Positions 14,701-25,302 of a DNA stretch of 64,000 nt are shown here, piece after piece. The notes under the pieces are model-generated. The model had not been told where the DNA came from. It saw only the letters and a list, made by a program, of their open reading frames with translations, and ran no database searches. Origin of the DNA: Massilia sp. Root351 (GTDB lineage Bacteria; Pseudomonadota; Gammaproteobacteria; Burkholderiales; Burkholderiaceae_D); assembly GCF_001425045.1 (NCBI RefSeq), contig NZ_LMDJ01000004.1, positions 322 to 64,321 of the forward strand, given 5' to 3'. The position numbers were made by a program, and so were the translations under genes. The first letter of the stretch is position 1; each line of letters begins with the position of its first letter.

Positions 14701-17547
14701 TCAGAGCAGGGCGGCGATGTCGACGCTGGGCGCGCCGACCAGCACGATCAGGTGCGCATCCTGGTTCACGTAGATGTCGTGTCCGCCCAGCAGGTCGCTG
14801 ATGGCGTTAAATCCCAGCAAGGCCACGTTGATCAGCGTGAGTTCATGCCAGCCTGCCGCGCCGGCCAGTTCGACGCGGCTGCTGGCCGCGCCCTCCACCG
14901 CCAGCAGGCCGTAGCCGGGAATGATGGACGTTGGCAGCTGCAGCGCGCCCAGCCCCGACAGGTTGCCCAGGCTGAAGGTGACGTTGCCGCCCAGCGTGAT
15001 GGACTCGAAATTCTTGATGGTGCCGGTCAGATCGTTCAGGTTCAGCGAGTTCGACAGCACCAGCGTGTCGATCCCGGCGCCGCCGTCCAGCATGGCGGCG
15101 TCGGCGCCGGTCAGCGTCACGGTGTCGTTGCCGGCGCCCGCCAGCAGCACGGTTTCCGCGCCGGCGCTGAGCGTATCGTTGCCGCTGCTGCCGAACAGCG
15201 TCGGGCTCTTGCCGGCACCATACGGGTTGTCTGCGATATTGCCGGCGCGGTCGATCACCCGCAGATCGATGGTGCCGTGCGACTGGAGCGCCACGCCGGT
15301 GGCGTTCCAGCTGCCGTTGCTGGCCGCAGCCTGGACCCAGCTGCTGCCGTCGAGCGAATACTCGATGGATTCGTCTTCCTGCAGCGTACCCTCGTAGGTG
15401 CCGCTGATGGCGGTGTCGTTGCGGCTGAAGTTGTCGACGCTGGCGATGGCCGCCTGCGGCGCGCTGCGGTCCAGCGTCAGGTCGAAGCCGAGCGCGCCCG
15501 GCGCACTTTCCTGGCCTGCAACGTGATACTGCTTGACCAGGATCTTGCCCGCCAGGTAGGCGCCATCGTTCGGCACGCTGAAGCTGACGGTGCCGCCGTC
15601 GGCGCGCTGCTCGGCTGAGTAGCTTGCGCCGCCGTCGAGCGAGTATTTCCAGTAGCTGGCCGTGATGCCGCTGACTATGATGGCGGCAGCGCTGGTGACG
15701 CCGTCCCCGGCCGCGCCGGTATCGGAAATGGACAGCGTGGGCGGCAGCGGAATGACCTGGCTGTCGCCGTTGACCAGGAAGCCCAGCAGGTTGTCGCTGC
15801 CGGTGTAAGTGTTGTGCGCCAGGTCCTTGATCTCGCCGATGCTGCGCACGGTGTAGCTCTTGCCAGCGGCCAGCGGATTGAGCAGATTGATGGTCAGCAC
15901 GCGCGTTTCGCTGTCGTAGGACAGATAGCTGTAGTCCGGTGCTTGCCCGTCGGCTGGGGGCGGCGTTTCAAAGCTAAGTTCCAGTACGCTGTCGTCGTTG
16001 CCGACGATGGCGATGCCGTTGCTGGCGATCCAGGCGATGTCTTCGCTGAAGGTGAGCGTGATGGTCTTCAGGCCGGGATCGACCGCCGGGCCGTTGTTGA
16101 CCGGGGCGGTGTGGATGATTTCCGGGCCGCTGGTATCGATCACGATGTCGAGCGCGGTGCCGGTGCCGGCGCCCCGCGTGCCGAGCGCGTCGCTGGCGTA
16201 GGCCACCAGGTGGTGCGCGCCTTCGGCCAGCGTGTCGACGTCGATGTCGATGGCGCCGCCGTAAGCGCCCAAATCGTACGCCGTCAGCGTGTGGACGCCC
16301 ACCACCTTGTCGCTGGCTTCATCGTAGATCTTGATGGTGTCGCCCGCCACCAGGCCGGCCAGGCCACGGATGTTGAGGTGCACTTCCGGCGTGGTGTCGC
16401 TGGTCAGGCCGTCGTTCGCATGCTGGCCGCTGTCGCTGCCGGCATCCAGCGTGACGCTGCGCTCGGCCAGCGAACCGGGCTTGCGCCCGTAGCTCACCGT
16501 GTTCCAGCCGCCGCTGCCGAAGTTGCCGGCGCCGTCCCTGACGGCGGCCGGATTCAGCGCCACGTCGCCGCCCGGCAGGCCTTCATTGCCCATGGTGACG
16601 ATGGCGGTCCAGGTCTTGCCGTCGGCCGATGCCTGCAGACTGCTCAGCGTGCTGTTGTGCTTGCCGAACGCGTCCAGCGTCAGGCCGCTCACTTTTTCGG
16701 AGAACACCACGGTCAGCCGGGCCGACTCGCCGGCGCTGAGCGTTTTCTGGTCCAGCGAAATGCTGGAGATGACGGGCCCGGTGGTGTCGTAGGTGTATGC
16801 CTGGCTCAGCGCTTCGGTGCTGGCTCCGGCGCTGTTGCTGACGCGGGCGCGCAGCGTGCCGCTGGCGGCGATGGTGGCCTCATAGCTCCAGTTGTTGCCG
16901 CTGACGGTGGCCGTATGCCAGGTCTGGCCGTCGATCGATACTTCCACCTTTTCGCCGCTGCGCAGTGCGCCCTGGAAGGTGCCGCTGAAGTGCTGGTCGG
17001 CGATATTGGTGAGGAAGGGGCTGACGCTGCCCCAGCTGACCATCGACAGCGTGCTCACCACCGCCGTGGGCAGGGGCACCGCGGCTGCGCCGACGGTGAA
17101 GTTCAGTTTGCTGGCGTCGGCCAGTCCGGCGTAGGCCTGGCCGGTTTCGCCCAGCAGCACGCCACTGCCCATCTGCACGCTGTAGCTGAGGCCGGCCTTC
17201 AGGTCGGCGCTCGGGTTGATGGTGACCTGGTTGCCGTTGATCGTCACCTGGCTGGCGTCGGCGATGCTGATGGTGCGGGTGTCGGTGGCGCCGACCAGGC
17301 GCGTGTGCAGCAGTCCGTCGCGGCCCATATAGGTCTGGGTGGCGCCGTCGCTGATGGTGATATAGCCGCTGCCCGCGCGCATGGCTGCGCTGAAATTCAG
17401 GACGATGTTGGCCCCGGCATGGACGGAGCCGGTATTGTCGGCGGGCGTGGCGGAAGTCAGGACGGGCGTGGCGGCCGTGGGCGTGGCGATGGGCATGGAA
17501 TTGGAAAAGGCAGGGGCAGGGGCAGGAGTGCTACCGTATGGTATCAA
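14701..17547 (-). CDS. Large Ig-like domain protein with RTX-type repeats
   Basis: The 948-aa acidic, Gly/Ser/Thr-rich product lacks an N-terminal signal peptide. Visible parts are an SbsA-like Ig domain (about 30-150), a cadherin/Ig-like module at 186-242 that recurs at 714-770 (SGTFQGAL...VSIDGQTW versus SGTYEGTL...YSLDGSSW), a second SbsA-like domain (about 475-590), and a run of RTX-like nonapeptides at about 786-830 (GSSGNDTLS, AGAGNDTVT, GGAGIDTLV). This points to export by a type I system and a surface or extracellular role. No secretion genes are nearby. The start is uncertain: TTG at 17547, or ATG at 17496 with no clear ribosome-binding site. Confidence 0.8.
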   Translation of the reverse strand: MIPYGSTPAPAPAFSNSMPIATPTAATPVLTSATPADNTGSVHAGANIVLNFSAAMRAGSGYITISDGATQTYMGRDGLLHTRLVGATDTRTISIADASQVTINGNQVTINPSADLKAGLSYSVQMGSGVLLGETGQAYAGLADASKLNFTVGAAAVPLPTAVVSTLSMVSWGSVSPFLTNIADQHFSGTFQGALRSGEKVEVSIDGQTWHTATVSGNNWSYEATIAASGTLRARVSNSAGASTEALSQAYTYDTTGPVISSISLDQKTLSAGESARLTVVFSEKVSGLTLDAFGKHNSTLSSLQASADGKTWTAIVTMGNEGLPGGDVALNPAAVRDGAGNFGSGGWNTVSYGRKPGSLAERSVTLDAGSDSGQHANDGLTSDTTPEVHLNIRGLAGLVAGDTIKIYDEASDKVVGVHTLTAYDLGAYGGAIDIDVDTLAEGAHHLVAYASDALGTRGAGTGTALDIVIDTSGPEIIHTAPVNNGPAVDPGLKTITLTFSEDIAWIASNGIAIVGNDDSVLELSFETPPPADGQAPDYSYLSYDSETRVLTINLLNPLAAGKSYTVRSIGEIKDLAHNTYTGSDNLLGFLVNGDSQVIPLPPTLSISDTGAAGDGVTSAAAIIVSGITASYWKYSLDGGASYSAEQRADGGTVSFSVPNDGAYLAGKILVKQYHVAGQESAPGALGFDLTLDRSAPQAAIASVDNFSRNDTAISGTYEGTLQEDESIEYSLDGSSWVQAAASNGSWNATGVALQSHGTIDLRVIDRAGNIADNPYGAGKSPTLFGSSGNDTLSAGAETVLLAGAGNDTVTLTGADAAMLDGGAGIDTLVLSNSLNLNDLTGTIKNFESITLGGNVTFSLGNLSGLGALQLPTSIIPGYGLLAVEGAASSRVELAGAAGWHELTLINVALLGFNAISDLLGGHDIYVNQDAHLIVLVGAPSVDIAALL

Positions 17548-17588
17548 TAAAGTAGCCCCGCAGCATCAAATTTTACATATGAGTAATA

Positions 17589-18362
17589 TCAATGCGGATG
17601 GTAGTCGATGATGAGCGGCGCATGGTCCGAGAAGCGCTCATCCTTGTAGATCGCCACCTGGTGCGCCTTGCTGGCGATGCCCTTGGTTGCCACGTGGTAG
17701 TCGATGCGCCAGCCGACGTTCTTTGCGTACGCCTGGCCGCGGTTGCTCCACCAGGTGTATTGTTCTTCGCGCTGGTCCAGGCCGCGGTGCACATCGACAA
17801 ACCCCACCTCGTCGAACACGCGGGTCAGCCAGGCGCGCTCCTCGGGCAGGAAGCCGGAATTCTTTTTGTTGCCCTTCCAGTTCTTCAGGTCGATCTCGTG
17901 GTGGGCGATATTCCAGTCGCCGCAGATCACCACTTCGCGGCCTTCCGCGTGCAGGTTCTTGAGGTGCTCGATAAAGGAATCCATGAAGCGGAACTTGGCT
18001 TCCTGGCGCTCCGGGCCGGACGAGCCGGACGGGCAGTACACCGAAATCACGGTCAGGGTGCCGAAATCGCAGCGCACGTAACGGCCTTCCGCGTCGAACT
18101 CCGGATTGCCGAAGCCGATCATCACCGCATCCGGCGCGATCTTGCTGTAAATGCCGGTGCCGGAATAGCCTTTCTTTTCCGCGTAGTGGAAGTGGCCGTG
18201 ATAGCCGCCGGGGTTCAGGAACTCGGGCGTCATGTCGGTGGCGACCGCTTTTAGCTCCTGTACGCAGACGAAGTCGGCATCTTGTTTCGCCATCCAGTTG
18301 AAGAAGCCTTTGGTGGCGGCGGAACGGATACCGTTCAGATTTGCTGAAATGATTTTTGGCAT
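17589..18362 (-). CDS. xth: Exodeoxyribonuclease III
   Basis: The 257-aa protein begins PKIISANLNGIRSAATKGF and has the metal ligand Glu in CVQELK, the YSGTGIYSK loop, the GDWNIAHHEIDLKNWK core and the final DHAPLIIDY. These are the residues of the exonuclease III/AP endonuclease family, which cuts abasic sites and trims 3' ends in base-excision repair. It is divergent from pyrE with a 47-bp shared promoter gap. Confidence 0.95.
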   Translation of the reverse strand: MPKIISANLNGIRSAATKGFFNWMAKQDADFVCVQELKAVATDMTPEFLNPGGYHGHFHYAEKKGYSGTGIYSKIAPDAVMIGFGNPEFDAEGRYVRCDFGTLTVISVYCPSGSSGPERQEAKFRFMDSFIEHLKNLHAEGREVVICGDWNIAHHEIDLKNWKGNKKNSGFLPEERAWLTRVFDEVGFVDVHRGLDQREEQYTWWSNRGQAYAKNVGWRIDYHVATKGIASKAHQVAIYKDERFSDHAPLIIDYHPH

Positions 18363-18409
18363 AGGGGCACAGGGATTAAAATACAGGCACTTACTACTTA
18401 CGAGGCAAT

Positions 18410-19075
18410 ATGAAAAATTTACGGCAAGAGTTTATCGCGTTTTCCGTGGCAACGGGAGTTTTGCGCTTTGGCGAGTTCACCACCAAGGCGGGGCGCCAGT
18501 CGCCGTACTTCTTCAACGCCGGCCTGTTCCATGAGGGCGCCACGCTGGCCCAGCTGGCCCAGTTCTACGCGCAGACCCTGCTGGACTCCGGCGTCGAGTT
18601 CGACATGCTGTTCGGCCCGGCCTACAAGGGCATCACGCTGGCTTCCGCCACGGCGGTGGCGCTGGCCGGCAAGGGCCGCAACACCTCTTTCGCTTTCAAC
18701 CGCAAGGAAGCCAAGGACCACGGCGAAGGCGGCACCATCGTCGGCGCCAAGCTGCAGGGCAAGGTTGTCATTATCGACGATGTGATCTCGGCCGGCACTT
18801 CGGTGCGCGAATCGGTGGCCATGATACGTGCCGCCGGCGCCGAACCGGCCGCCGTGCTGATCGCGCTGGACCGCATGGAGCGCGGCGCCAAGGATGGCGT
18901 GATGTCCGAACTGTCGGCCGTGCAGGAAGTGGCGCAGACCTATGGCATCCCGGTCATTTCCATCGGCAACCTGGATGACCTGTTTACCTACCTGTCCGGC
19001 GCGGCGGCCGATCCGGCCCTGCAGCAATATAAGGACGCGGTGGCGGCATACCGGGCCCAGTACGGCGTAGCCTGA
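18410..19075 (+). CDS. pyrE: Orotate phosphoribosyltransferase
   Basis: The 221-aa enzyme has the KAGRQSPYFFNAG orotate-binding segment near residue 25, the FGPAYKGITLA loop, the flexible FNRKEAKDHGEGG loop and the PRPP-binding motif VVIIDDVISAGTSVRES near 120-136. It makes OMP from orotate and PRPP in pyrimidine synthesis. Length and motifs are standard. Confidence 0.96.
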   Translation: MKNLRQEFIAFSVATGVLRFGEFTTKAGRQSPYFFNAGLFHEGATLAQLAQFYAQTLLDSGVEFDMLFGPAYKGITLASATAVALAGKGRNTSFAFNRKEAKDHGEGGTIVGAKLQGKVVIIDDVISAGTSVRESVAMIRAAGAEPAAVLIALDRMERGAKDGVMSELSAVQEVAQTYGIPVISIGNLDDLFTYLSGAAADPALQQYKDAVAAYRAQYGVA

Positions 19076-19160
19076 GCAGCACGAACGCGCGGCGCTGTAC
19101 TCTCGGCAAGCCTATGCTAGACTGTATTTTCTTTGCTGTAACATTGACGCTGGAGCAACA

Positions 19161-19532
19161 ATGAACATCGCAACACTGAAGGTATATGGCGACGCCGATG
19201 CACTGGCCGACGTTCGCGACGGTTTGCCTGCCGAGCCGGACAGCGACTGGAAGAAGGGCGACGCGCGTCCGGACGGCCGGGTGCGCATCGATTCCGGTTT
19301 TTACGTCAACCTGGCCACCGACAAGAACCCCATGGTCCTGCTCAAGCAAGTGCACGGTTTCCTGGTGGAGTGCCAGGCGCGCGGCGTGTCGTTCGACGCG
19401 CCGAATATCGAGGCCGAACTGCGCATCGCGTATGTCGGCGATCCCGCTCCGGGCTCGCCGACCCTGGATTTCTCATTAGCGGAATTGACGCTGCTGACGG
19501 AAATGGGCATTACCCTCAGCATTACTTCTTAA
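19161..19532 (+). CDS. Small conserved-looking protein, possibly DUF4279-like
   Basis: The 123-aa soluble protein starts MNIATLKVYGDADALADV after a GGAGC-type ribosome-binding site. Its pattern of a GDARPDGRVRIDSGFYVNL segment, a central helix (VLLKQVHGFLVECQARG) and a C-terminal strand pair ending MGITLSI resembles the DUF4279 fold, but I assign that only weakly. There is no signal or membrane segment. It sits 13 bp upstream of an alpha/beta hydrolase on the same strand and may be co-transcribed. Function is unknown. Confidence 0.65.
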   Translation: MNIATLKVYGDADALADVRDGLPAEPDSDWKKGDARPDGRVRIDSGFYVNLATDKNPMVLLKQVHGFLVECQARGVSFDAPNIEAELRIAYVGDPAPGSPTLDFSLAELTLLTEMGITLSITS

Positions 19533-19545
19533 AGCATACTTCTTC

Positions 19546-20403
19546 ATGCGCTTCTCTGAAGACAGGCTGGCCCGTTTCAAAGGACGGGACGGAGTCGAGC
19601 GCACCATTCATATTTGGGAACCTTCCCAGCCGCGCGCGGTCATCATGGCGCTGCATGGTGCGTTGGCGCATGCCGGTGATTATGTCACCCCGGCTTTGTA
19701 CTTCCGCAGCCACGGCATTGCCACCGCCAGTTTCGATATGTGCGGACACGACGGCAAGCGCCGCGCGGATATTCCCGATTTCGATATTTTCATCGATGAG
19801 GCGGAATTATTCCTGCAGTGGGTGAAAAAGCACTATCCGGATTTACCGGTATTTATCATGGGCCATTCCATGGGGGCGTTAATCGCCACCAGGGTCGGCC
19901 TGGAGCGTTTGCGCCGCAATGACGATGTGCAGGGATTTATTCTATCGTCGCCGTATTATGTAAATGCGGTAAAGATATCTCCGCTGCTGCAGAAAATGTC
20001 CGGCTTGCTGGCGCGGCTGGTTCCGACCATGAAAGTGCCGCTGGCTTCCTTTACCGATGTGCTGACGCACGATCCCGCTATTACTGCGCGCCATCACGCC
20101 GATGAAAGCGATGCCCTCCGGGCCACGGAACTGACCGTGCGTTTCGGCCATGCCTTGAGTGAAGCGCAAAAAGGACTGGCCGAAAAAATGCAGGGATGGC
20201 GCTATCCGGTTTTTGCCGTGGTGGCCGGTGACGACAAGCTCGCCGACGCCAAGGCGGCCGAAGCCATGCTGACTTCAATAGACAGTAGCCTGCTGCGTTA
20301 TAGCTTCCAGCTGAAGAATTACCACGAGAATTTCAACGAAACGAATCGCGAAGAAATCTTCGCCGATATACTCGGCTGGATGCAGCCCCGCATCGGTTCC
20401 TGA
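19546..20403 (+). CDS. Alpha/beta hydrolase, serine aminopeptidase S33 / monoglyceride lipase-like
   Basis: The 285-aa protein has the lipase-type nucleophile elbow GHSMGAL with Ser108, an oxyanion segment ALHGALAHAGDY near 35-46, an acid in VVAGDDKLAD, and a likely catalytic His in KNYHENFNE near the C-terminus. It lacks a signal peptide. The substrate is probably a lipid or small ester, by family analogy. Its wobble bases are visibly richer in A/T than those of its neighbours (codons TTA, GTA, TTT), as are those of the adjacent 3' half of gatB. Confidence 0.85.
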   Translation: MRFSEDRLARFKGRDGVERTIHIWEPSQPRAVIMALHGALAHAGDYVTPALYFRSHGIATASFDMCGHDGKRRADIPDFDIFIDEAELFLQWVKKHYPDLPVFIMGHSMGALIATRVGLERLRRNDDVQGFILSSPYYVNAVKISPLLQKMSGLLARLVPTMKVPLASFTDVLTHDPAITARHHADESDALRATELTVRFGHALSEAQKGLAEKMQGWRYPVFAVVAGDDKLADAKAAEAMLTSIDSSLLRYSFQLKNYHENFNETNREEIFADILGWMQPRIGS

Positions 20404-20530
20404 ATCGCCACGCCTGCCCTTAGCCCCGACCGCCGCATTACAGGCTGTTTTTGGCCAGACTTATGCCAGATTCTGGCGTGATCGTGCTCAAAACTGGCCG
20501 GATCGGCGCGCGGACTGCGGCGCTGGCAAT

Positions 20531-20556
20531 AAAAAAAGGCGCCCGAAGGCGCCTTT
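20531..20556 (-). terminator. Rho-independent terminator of gatCAB
   Basis: Read on the minus strand, AAAGGCGCC-TTCG-GGCGCCTTT is followed by a T-run (TTTTATT). It lies 20 bp after the gatB stop. The stem ends in a UUCG tetraloop like those after amtB and topB. Confidence 0.92.
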
Positions 20557-20575
20557 GCGTTTGCCACCGAATAGA

Positions 20576-22036
20576 TCAGCCGGCCAACTTCTTTTTCAGC
20601 AGTTCGGTCAGCTGGGCAGGATTGGCCTTGCCTTTGGAGGCTTTCATCGCTTGGCCGATCAGGGAATTGATGGCTGCTTCCTTGCCGGCGCGGTATTGCT
20701 CAACCGATTTCTCGTTTGCCGCCAGCACATCATTAACGATGGCTTCCAGCGCGCCGGTATCCGAAATCTGCTTCAAGCCTTTGGCATCGATAATGGCGTC
20801 CACCAGGTTTTCATCCGCCGAATTGGCTTCCCACATGGCGCTGAAGATTTCCTTGGCGATCTTGTTGGAAATGGTGCCGTCGGCAATACGCTTCAGCATG
20901 GCCGCCAATTGCTCCGGTTTCACCGGCGCTGCGCCGATATCGGTATTCTCGCGGTTCAGCGTGGAGGACACATCGCCCATTAGCCAGTTGGCTGCGGCTT
21001 TGGCATTTTCCTTGCCGGCCCTGGCAACGACGGCTTCGAAATAAACCGCCATGGCTTTGGACGAGGTCAGTATCAGCGCATCATATTCCGGCAGCGCGTA
21101 TTCTTCGATAAAGCGCGTGCGCATTACGCCCGGCAATTCCGGCATATCGGCCTTGACACGCGAAATCCAGTCTTCGGAAATAGCCAGCGGCGGCAAATCC
21201 GGGTCAGGGAAATAACGGTAATCTTGCGCGTCTTCCTTGCTGCGCATCTGACGCGTTTCTTTTTTATCCGGATCGTATAAGCGGGTCGCTTGCACCACGC
21301 TGCCGCCGTCTTCGATCAATTCAATCTGGCGGCGCACTTCAACGTGGACGGCTTCTTCGATAAAGCGGAAGGAGTTCAGGTTTTTAATTTCGCAGCGGGT
21401 GCCGAATTCGGTCGCGCCTTTCGGGCGCACGGACACGTTAATATCGCAGCGGAAAGAACCTTCCTGCATATTGCCGTCGCAAACGCCCAGCCACATGACC
21501 AGGCCGTGCAGCGCCTTGCAGTAAGCCACGGCTTCGGCCGCGCTGCGGATTTCCGGCTCGGACACGATCTCCAGCAGCGGCGTGCCGGCGCGGTTCAGGT
21601 CGATGCCCGACATGCCGTGGTAGTCCTCGTGCAGCGATTTGCCGGCGTCTTCTTCCAGGTGGGCACGGGTCAGGTTGACGGTCTTGGTGACGAACTTGCC
21701 GTCCTTCTCGTAGCCGAAGGTCAGCGCGCCACCCTGGACCACCGGGTCTTCGAACTGGCTGATCTGATAGCCTTTTGGCAAGTCCGGGTAGAAGTAGTTC
21801 TTGCGCGCGAAGATGGACTGCGGCGCGATCTTGCCGCCCACGGCCAGGCCGAAGCGGATGGCGCGGTCCACCGCCATCTTGTTCATCACCGGCAGTACGC
21901 CCGGCAGCGCCAGGTCGACCGGGCTGGCCTGCGTGTTCGGCTCGGCGCCGAACTTGATCGGCGAGCCGCTGAAGATTTTCGATTCGGTAGTGAGCTGCAC
22001 GTGGTTCTCAATACCGATGACGACTTCCCATTCCAT
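20576..22036 (-). CDS. gatB: Asp-tRNA(Asn)/Glu-tRNA(Gln) amidotransferase subunit B
   Basis: The 486-aa protein begins [22 protein letters not shown] and contains the GatB signature region ([25 protein letters not shown]) plus the C-terminal YqeY-like helical tail ending [12 protein letters not shown]. GatB binds misacylated tRNA and activates its Glu or Asp. It is the last gene of gatC-gatA-gatB. Its 3' half (about 20578-21480) uses noticeably more A/T wobble bases than its 5' half. The tetrad opens ENHVQ where many homologues have ETHAQ. Confidence 0.96.
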   Translation of the reverse strand: MEWEVVIGIENHVQLTTESKIFSGSPIKFGAEPNTQASPVDLALPGVLPVMNKMAVDRAIRFGLAVGGKIAPQSIFARKNYFYPDLPKGYQISQFEDPVVQGGALTFGYEKDGKFVTKTVNLTRAHLEEDAGKSLHEDYHGMSGIDLNRAGTPLLEIVSEPEIRSAAEAVAYCKALHGLVMWLGVCDGNMQEGSFRCDINVSVRPKGATEFGTRCEIKNLNSFRFIEEAVHVEVRRQIELIEDGGSVVQATRLYDPDKKETRQMRSKEDAQDYRYFPDPDLPPLAISEDWISRVKADMPELPGVMRTRFIEEYALPEYDALILTSSKAMAVYFEAVVARAGKENAKAAANWLMGDVSSTLNRENTDIGAAPVKPEQLAAMLKRIADGTISNKIAKEIFSAMWEANSADENLVDAIIDAKGLKQISDTGALEAIVNDVLAANEKSVEQYRAGKEAAINSLIGQAMKASKGKANPAQLTELLKKKLAG

Positions 22037-22060
22037 GTTTCTGTTCTCTCTAGTAAGGGA

Positions 22061-23542
22061 TTAGATGCCGCTCGGGGCCTGCTTGTGCCACTCAGTTGCT
22101 TGCTGGAACTGGTGCGCCACGTTCAGCAGCTTGGCTTCGGCAAAGTAGTTGCCGATGATCTGCAGGCCGACCGGGCGCTGGCCGTTCTTGTCGCCCTGGC
22201 CGAAGCCGCAAGGGATGGACATGCCGGGCAGGCCGGCCAGGCTGGTGGACAGGGTATAGATGTCGGCCAGGTAGTTGGCCACCGGGTCGGACTTGGAACC
22301 CAGGTCCCAGGCCACGGTCGGGGCCACCGGGCCCATGATGACGTCGCATACCGCGTTCGGGCCGTTCAGCACGGCTTCGAAGTCCTGCGCGATCAGGCGG
22401 CGGATGCGTTGCGCCTTCAGGTAGTAGGCGTCGTAGTAGCCGTGGCACAGCACATAGGTGCCGACCATGATGCGGCGCTGCACTTCCGGGCCGAAACCTT
22501 CGGCGCGGGTCTTCTTGTACATGTCCTGCAGGTCCTTGTAGCCGTCGGCGCGGTGGCCGAAGCGCACGCCGTCGAAGCGCGACAGGTTGGACGAGGCTTC
22601 CGCCGGGGCGATCATGTAGTAGGCGGGGATGGACAGCGCGGTGTTCGGCAGCGAAATGTCGACCAGGATCGCGCCCAGTTCCACGTACTGCGCCAGCGCG
22701 GCGCGCACCGCCGCTTCCACGTCGGCTGCCAGGCCTTCGCCGAAGTACTCTTTCGGCACGCCGATGCGCAGGCCGGCCAGCGGCTTATCCAGGTCGCGCG
22801 CGAAGTCTTCCTCAATACCGCCTTGTTCCGGCGTCAGGCTGGTCGAATCGCGCTCGTCGAAGCCGGCCATCGCGTTCAGCAGCAGGGCGCAGTCTTCGGC
22901 GGTCCGGGCCATCGGGCCGCCCTGGTCCAGCGAGGACGCGAAGGCGATCATGCCGAAGCGCGAGACGCGGCCGTAGGTCGGCTTGATGCCGGTGATGCCG
23001 CAGAAGGCGGCCGGCTGGCGGATCGAGCCGCCGGTGTCGGTGCCGGTCACGCCCGGCGCCAGGCGCGCGGCCACGGCGGCGGCCGAGCCGCCCGAGGAGC
23101 CGCCCGGCACGGCCGCGTGGTCCCACGGGTTTTTCACGGGGCCGAAGGCCGAGTTTTCATTGGCCGAGCCCATCGCGAATTCGTCGCAATTGAGCTTGCC
23201 CAGGGTGACCATGCCGGCCGCGTTGAACTTCTGCACCACGGTGGCGTCGAACGGGCTGACGTAGTTGGCCAGCATTTTCGAGCCGGCGGTCGAGCGCCAG
23301 CCCTGGGTCACGAAGATGTCCTTGTGGGCGATCGGCACGCCGGTCAGCGCGGTGGCGGTGCCGGCGGCGATGCGCGCGTCCGCGTCGGCCGCTTGCGCCA
23401 GGGTCAGCGCGCGGTCCACGTGCAGGAATGCGTTCAGCTCGCTTTTCTCGATGCGGTCCAGGAAATGCGTCGCCAATTCGGTGGCGGAAATTTCTTTGTT
23501 TTGCAGGAGCGTGGACAGCTCTTTAATGGTTTTGGTATGCAT
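22061..23542 (-). CDS. gatA: Asp-tRNA(Asn)/Glu-tRNA(Gln) amidotransferase subunit A
   Basis: The 493-aa amidase-signature protein has the catalytic Lys in [13 protein letters not shown] and the Ser-cis-Ser-Lys core in [33 protein letters not shown] (key Ser in GTDTGGS). It releases ammonia from glutamine and passes it to GatB. It lies between gatC and gatB, 12 bp and 24 bp from each. Confidence 0.97.
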   Translation of the reverse strand: MHTKTIKELSTLLQNKEISATELATHFLDRIEKSELNAFLHVDRALTLAQAADADARIAAGTATALTGVPIAHKDIFVTQGWRSTAGSKMLANYVSPFDATVVQKFNAAGMVTLGKLNCDEFAMGSANENSAFGPVKNPWDHAAVPGGSSGGSAAAVAARLAPGVTGTDTGGSIRQPAAFCGITGIKPTYGRVSRFGMIAFASSLDQGGPMARTAEDCALLLNAMAGFDERDSTSLTPEQGGIEEDFARDLDKPLAGLRIGVPKEYFGEGLAADVEAAVRAALAQYVELGAILVDISLPNTALSIPAYYMIAPAEASSNLSRFDGVRFGHRADGYKDLQDMYKKTRAEGFGPEVQRRIMVGTYVLCHGYYDAYYLKAQRIRRLIAQDFEAVLNGPNAVCDVIMGPVAPTVAWDLGSKSDPVANYLADIYTLSTSLAGLPGMSIPCGFGQGDKNGQRPVGLQIIGNYFAEAKLLNVAHQFQQATEWHKQAPSGI

Positions 23543-23554
23543 GGATATTATTTC

Positions 23555-23857
23555 TTAATCAATCACTTTTGGTACCAGATACAAGCCGTCTTCGGTTTTC
23601 GGCGCGACCGTTTGATAATGTTCGCGGCGATTCGGCTCGGTGGCCACGTCCTCGCGCAGGCGCAGGGCGATGTTGTTCATGTGGGCCGCCAGCGGGTGGC
23701 TCAGAGGGGCAACGCCGGCGGTGTCCACGGCCTGCATCTGCTCGGCCAGCGCGAAAATGCCGTTCAGCTGATCCAGGGCGGTTCCCGCCTGGGTTTCGCT
23801 CATTTCCAGTTGTGCCAGGTTGGCGATGCGTTTTACGTCGGATAGTGTCAGGGACAT
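23555..23857 (-). CDS. gatC: Asp-tRNA(Asn)/Glu-tRNA(Gln) amidotransferase subunit C
   Basis: The 100-aa subunit starts MSLTLSDVKRIANLAQLEMSE and has the conserved LREDVATEPNRRE segment near 70-82. GatC acts as a clamp holding GatA to GatB. It is the promoter-proximal gene of the operon and is divergent from mreB across 275 bp. Confidence 0.95.
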   Translation of the reverse strand: MSLTLSDVKRIANLAQLEMSETQAGTALDQLNGIFALAEQMQAVDTAGVAPLSHPLAAHMNNIALRLREDVATEPNRREHYQTVAPKTEDGLYLVPKVID

Positions 23858-24014
23858 GGCGAGAAGCGCGGCGGAGCGCGCGGTTGTAGTATTGATAAAG
23901 AACTTGTAAATCCGGCTATTTGACCTTGAAAATCCTGCAATTGCCGCGTAATTTACGCGTTGCAGCGTCGCACTTTAGAGCCGATTAATGGTAAATAACA
24001 TTCGAATTATAAGG

Positions 24015-24020
24015 TAGAAT
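24015..24020 (+). promoter_or_regulatory. Possible sigma-70 -10 element for mreB
   Basis: TAGAAT lies in an AT-rich stretch about 115 bp upstream of the mreB start. No good -35 hexamer is visible at 17 bp, so this is a weak call. Confidence 0.3.
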
Positions 24021-24030
24021 GGCGGGTTGA

Positions 24031-25176
<1,146 letters not shown>

Positions 25177-25185
25177 TCTGAGTAA

Positions 25186-25217
25186 GCGGGGCGGCCAGGA
25201 GCCGCCCCGCTGCTTTT
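25186..25217 (+). terminator. Strong hairpin/terminator between mreB and mreC
   Basis: GCGGGGCGGC-CAGGA-GCCGCCCCGC is a perfect 10-bp stem followed by TGCTTTTT. It should end much mreB transcription and leave partial read-through into mreCD-mrdA-rodA, matching the higher need for MreB. Confidence 0.85.
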
Positions 25218-25246
25218 TAAGCTGGTTTTTTTAGCTAAGGCCGTTA

Positions 25247-25292
25247 GGTGGCGCGCGAGCGCCGGATTTCGGTGGCGCGTGAGCGCCGGATT
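25247..25292 (+). repeat. Tandem 22-bp repeat with two GNRA hairpins before mreC
   Basis: GGTGGCGCGCGAGCGCCGGA (25247 on) recurs at 25271 with one change (C to T) and a 24-bp period. Each copy contains GGCGC-GNRA-GCGCC: the loops are GCGA (25255-25258) and GTGA (25279-25282). The second hairpin ends 8 nt before the GGAAG ribosome-binding site of mreC. Confidence 0.85.
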
Positions 25293-25302
25293 ATTGGAAG
25301 TC

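Noticed and set aside
14701..17547. Phage tail or adhesin island
   Set aside because: The Ig-like protein is alone. Flanking genes are core (pseudouridine synthase, xth), and there is no integrase, tRNA boundary or phage gene.
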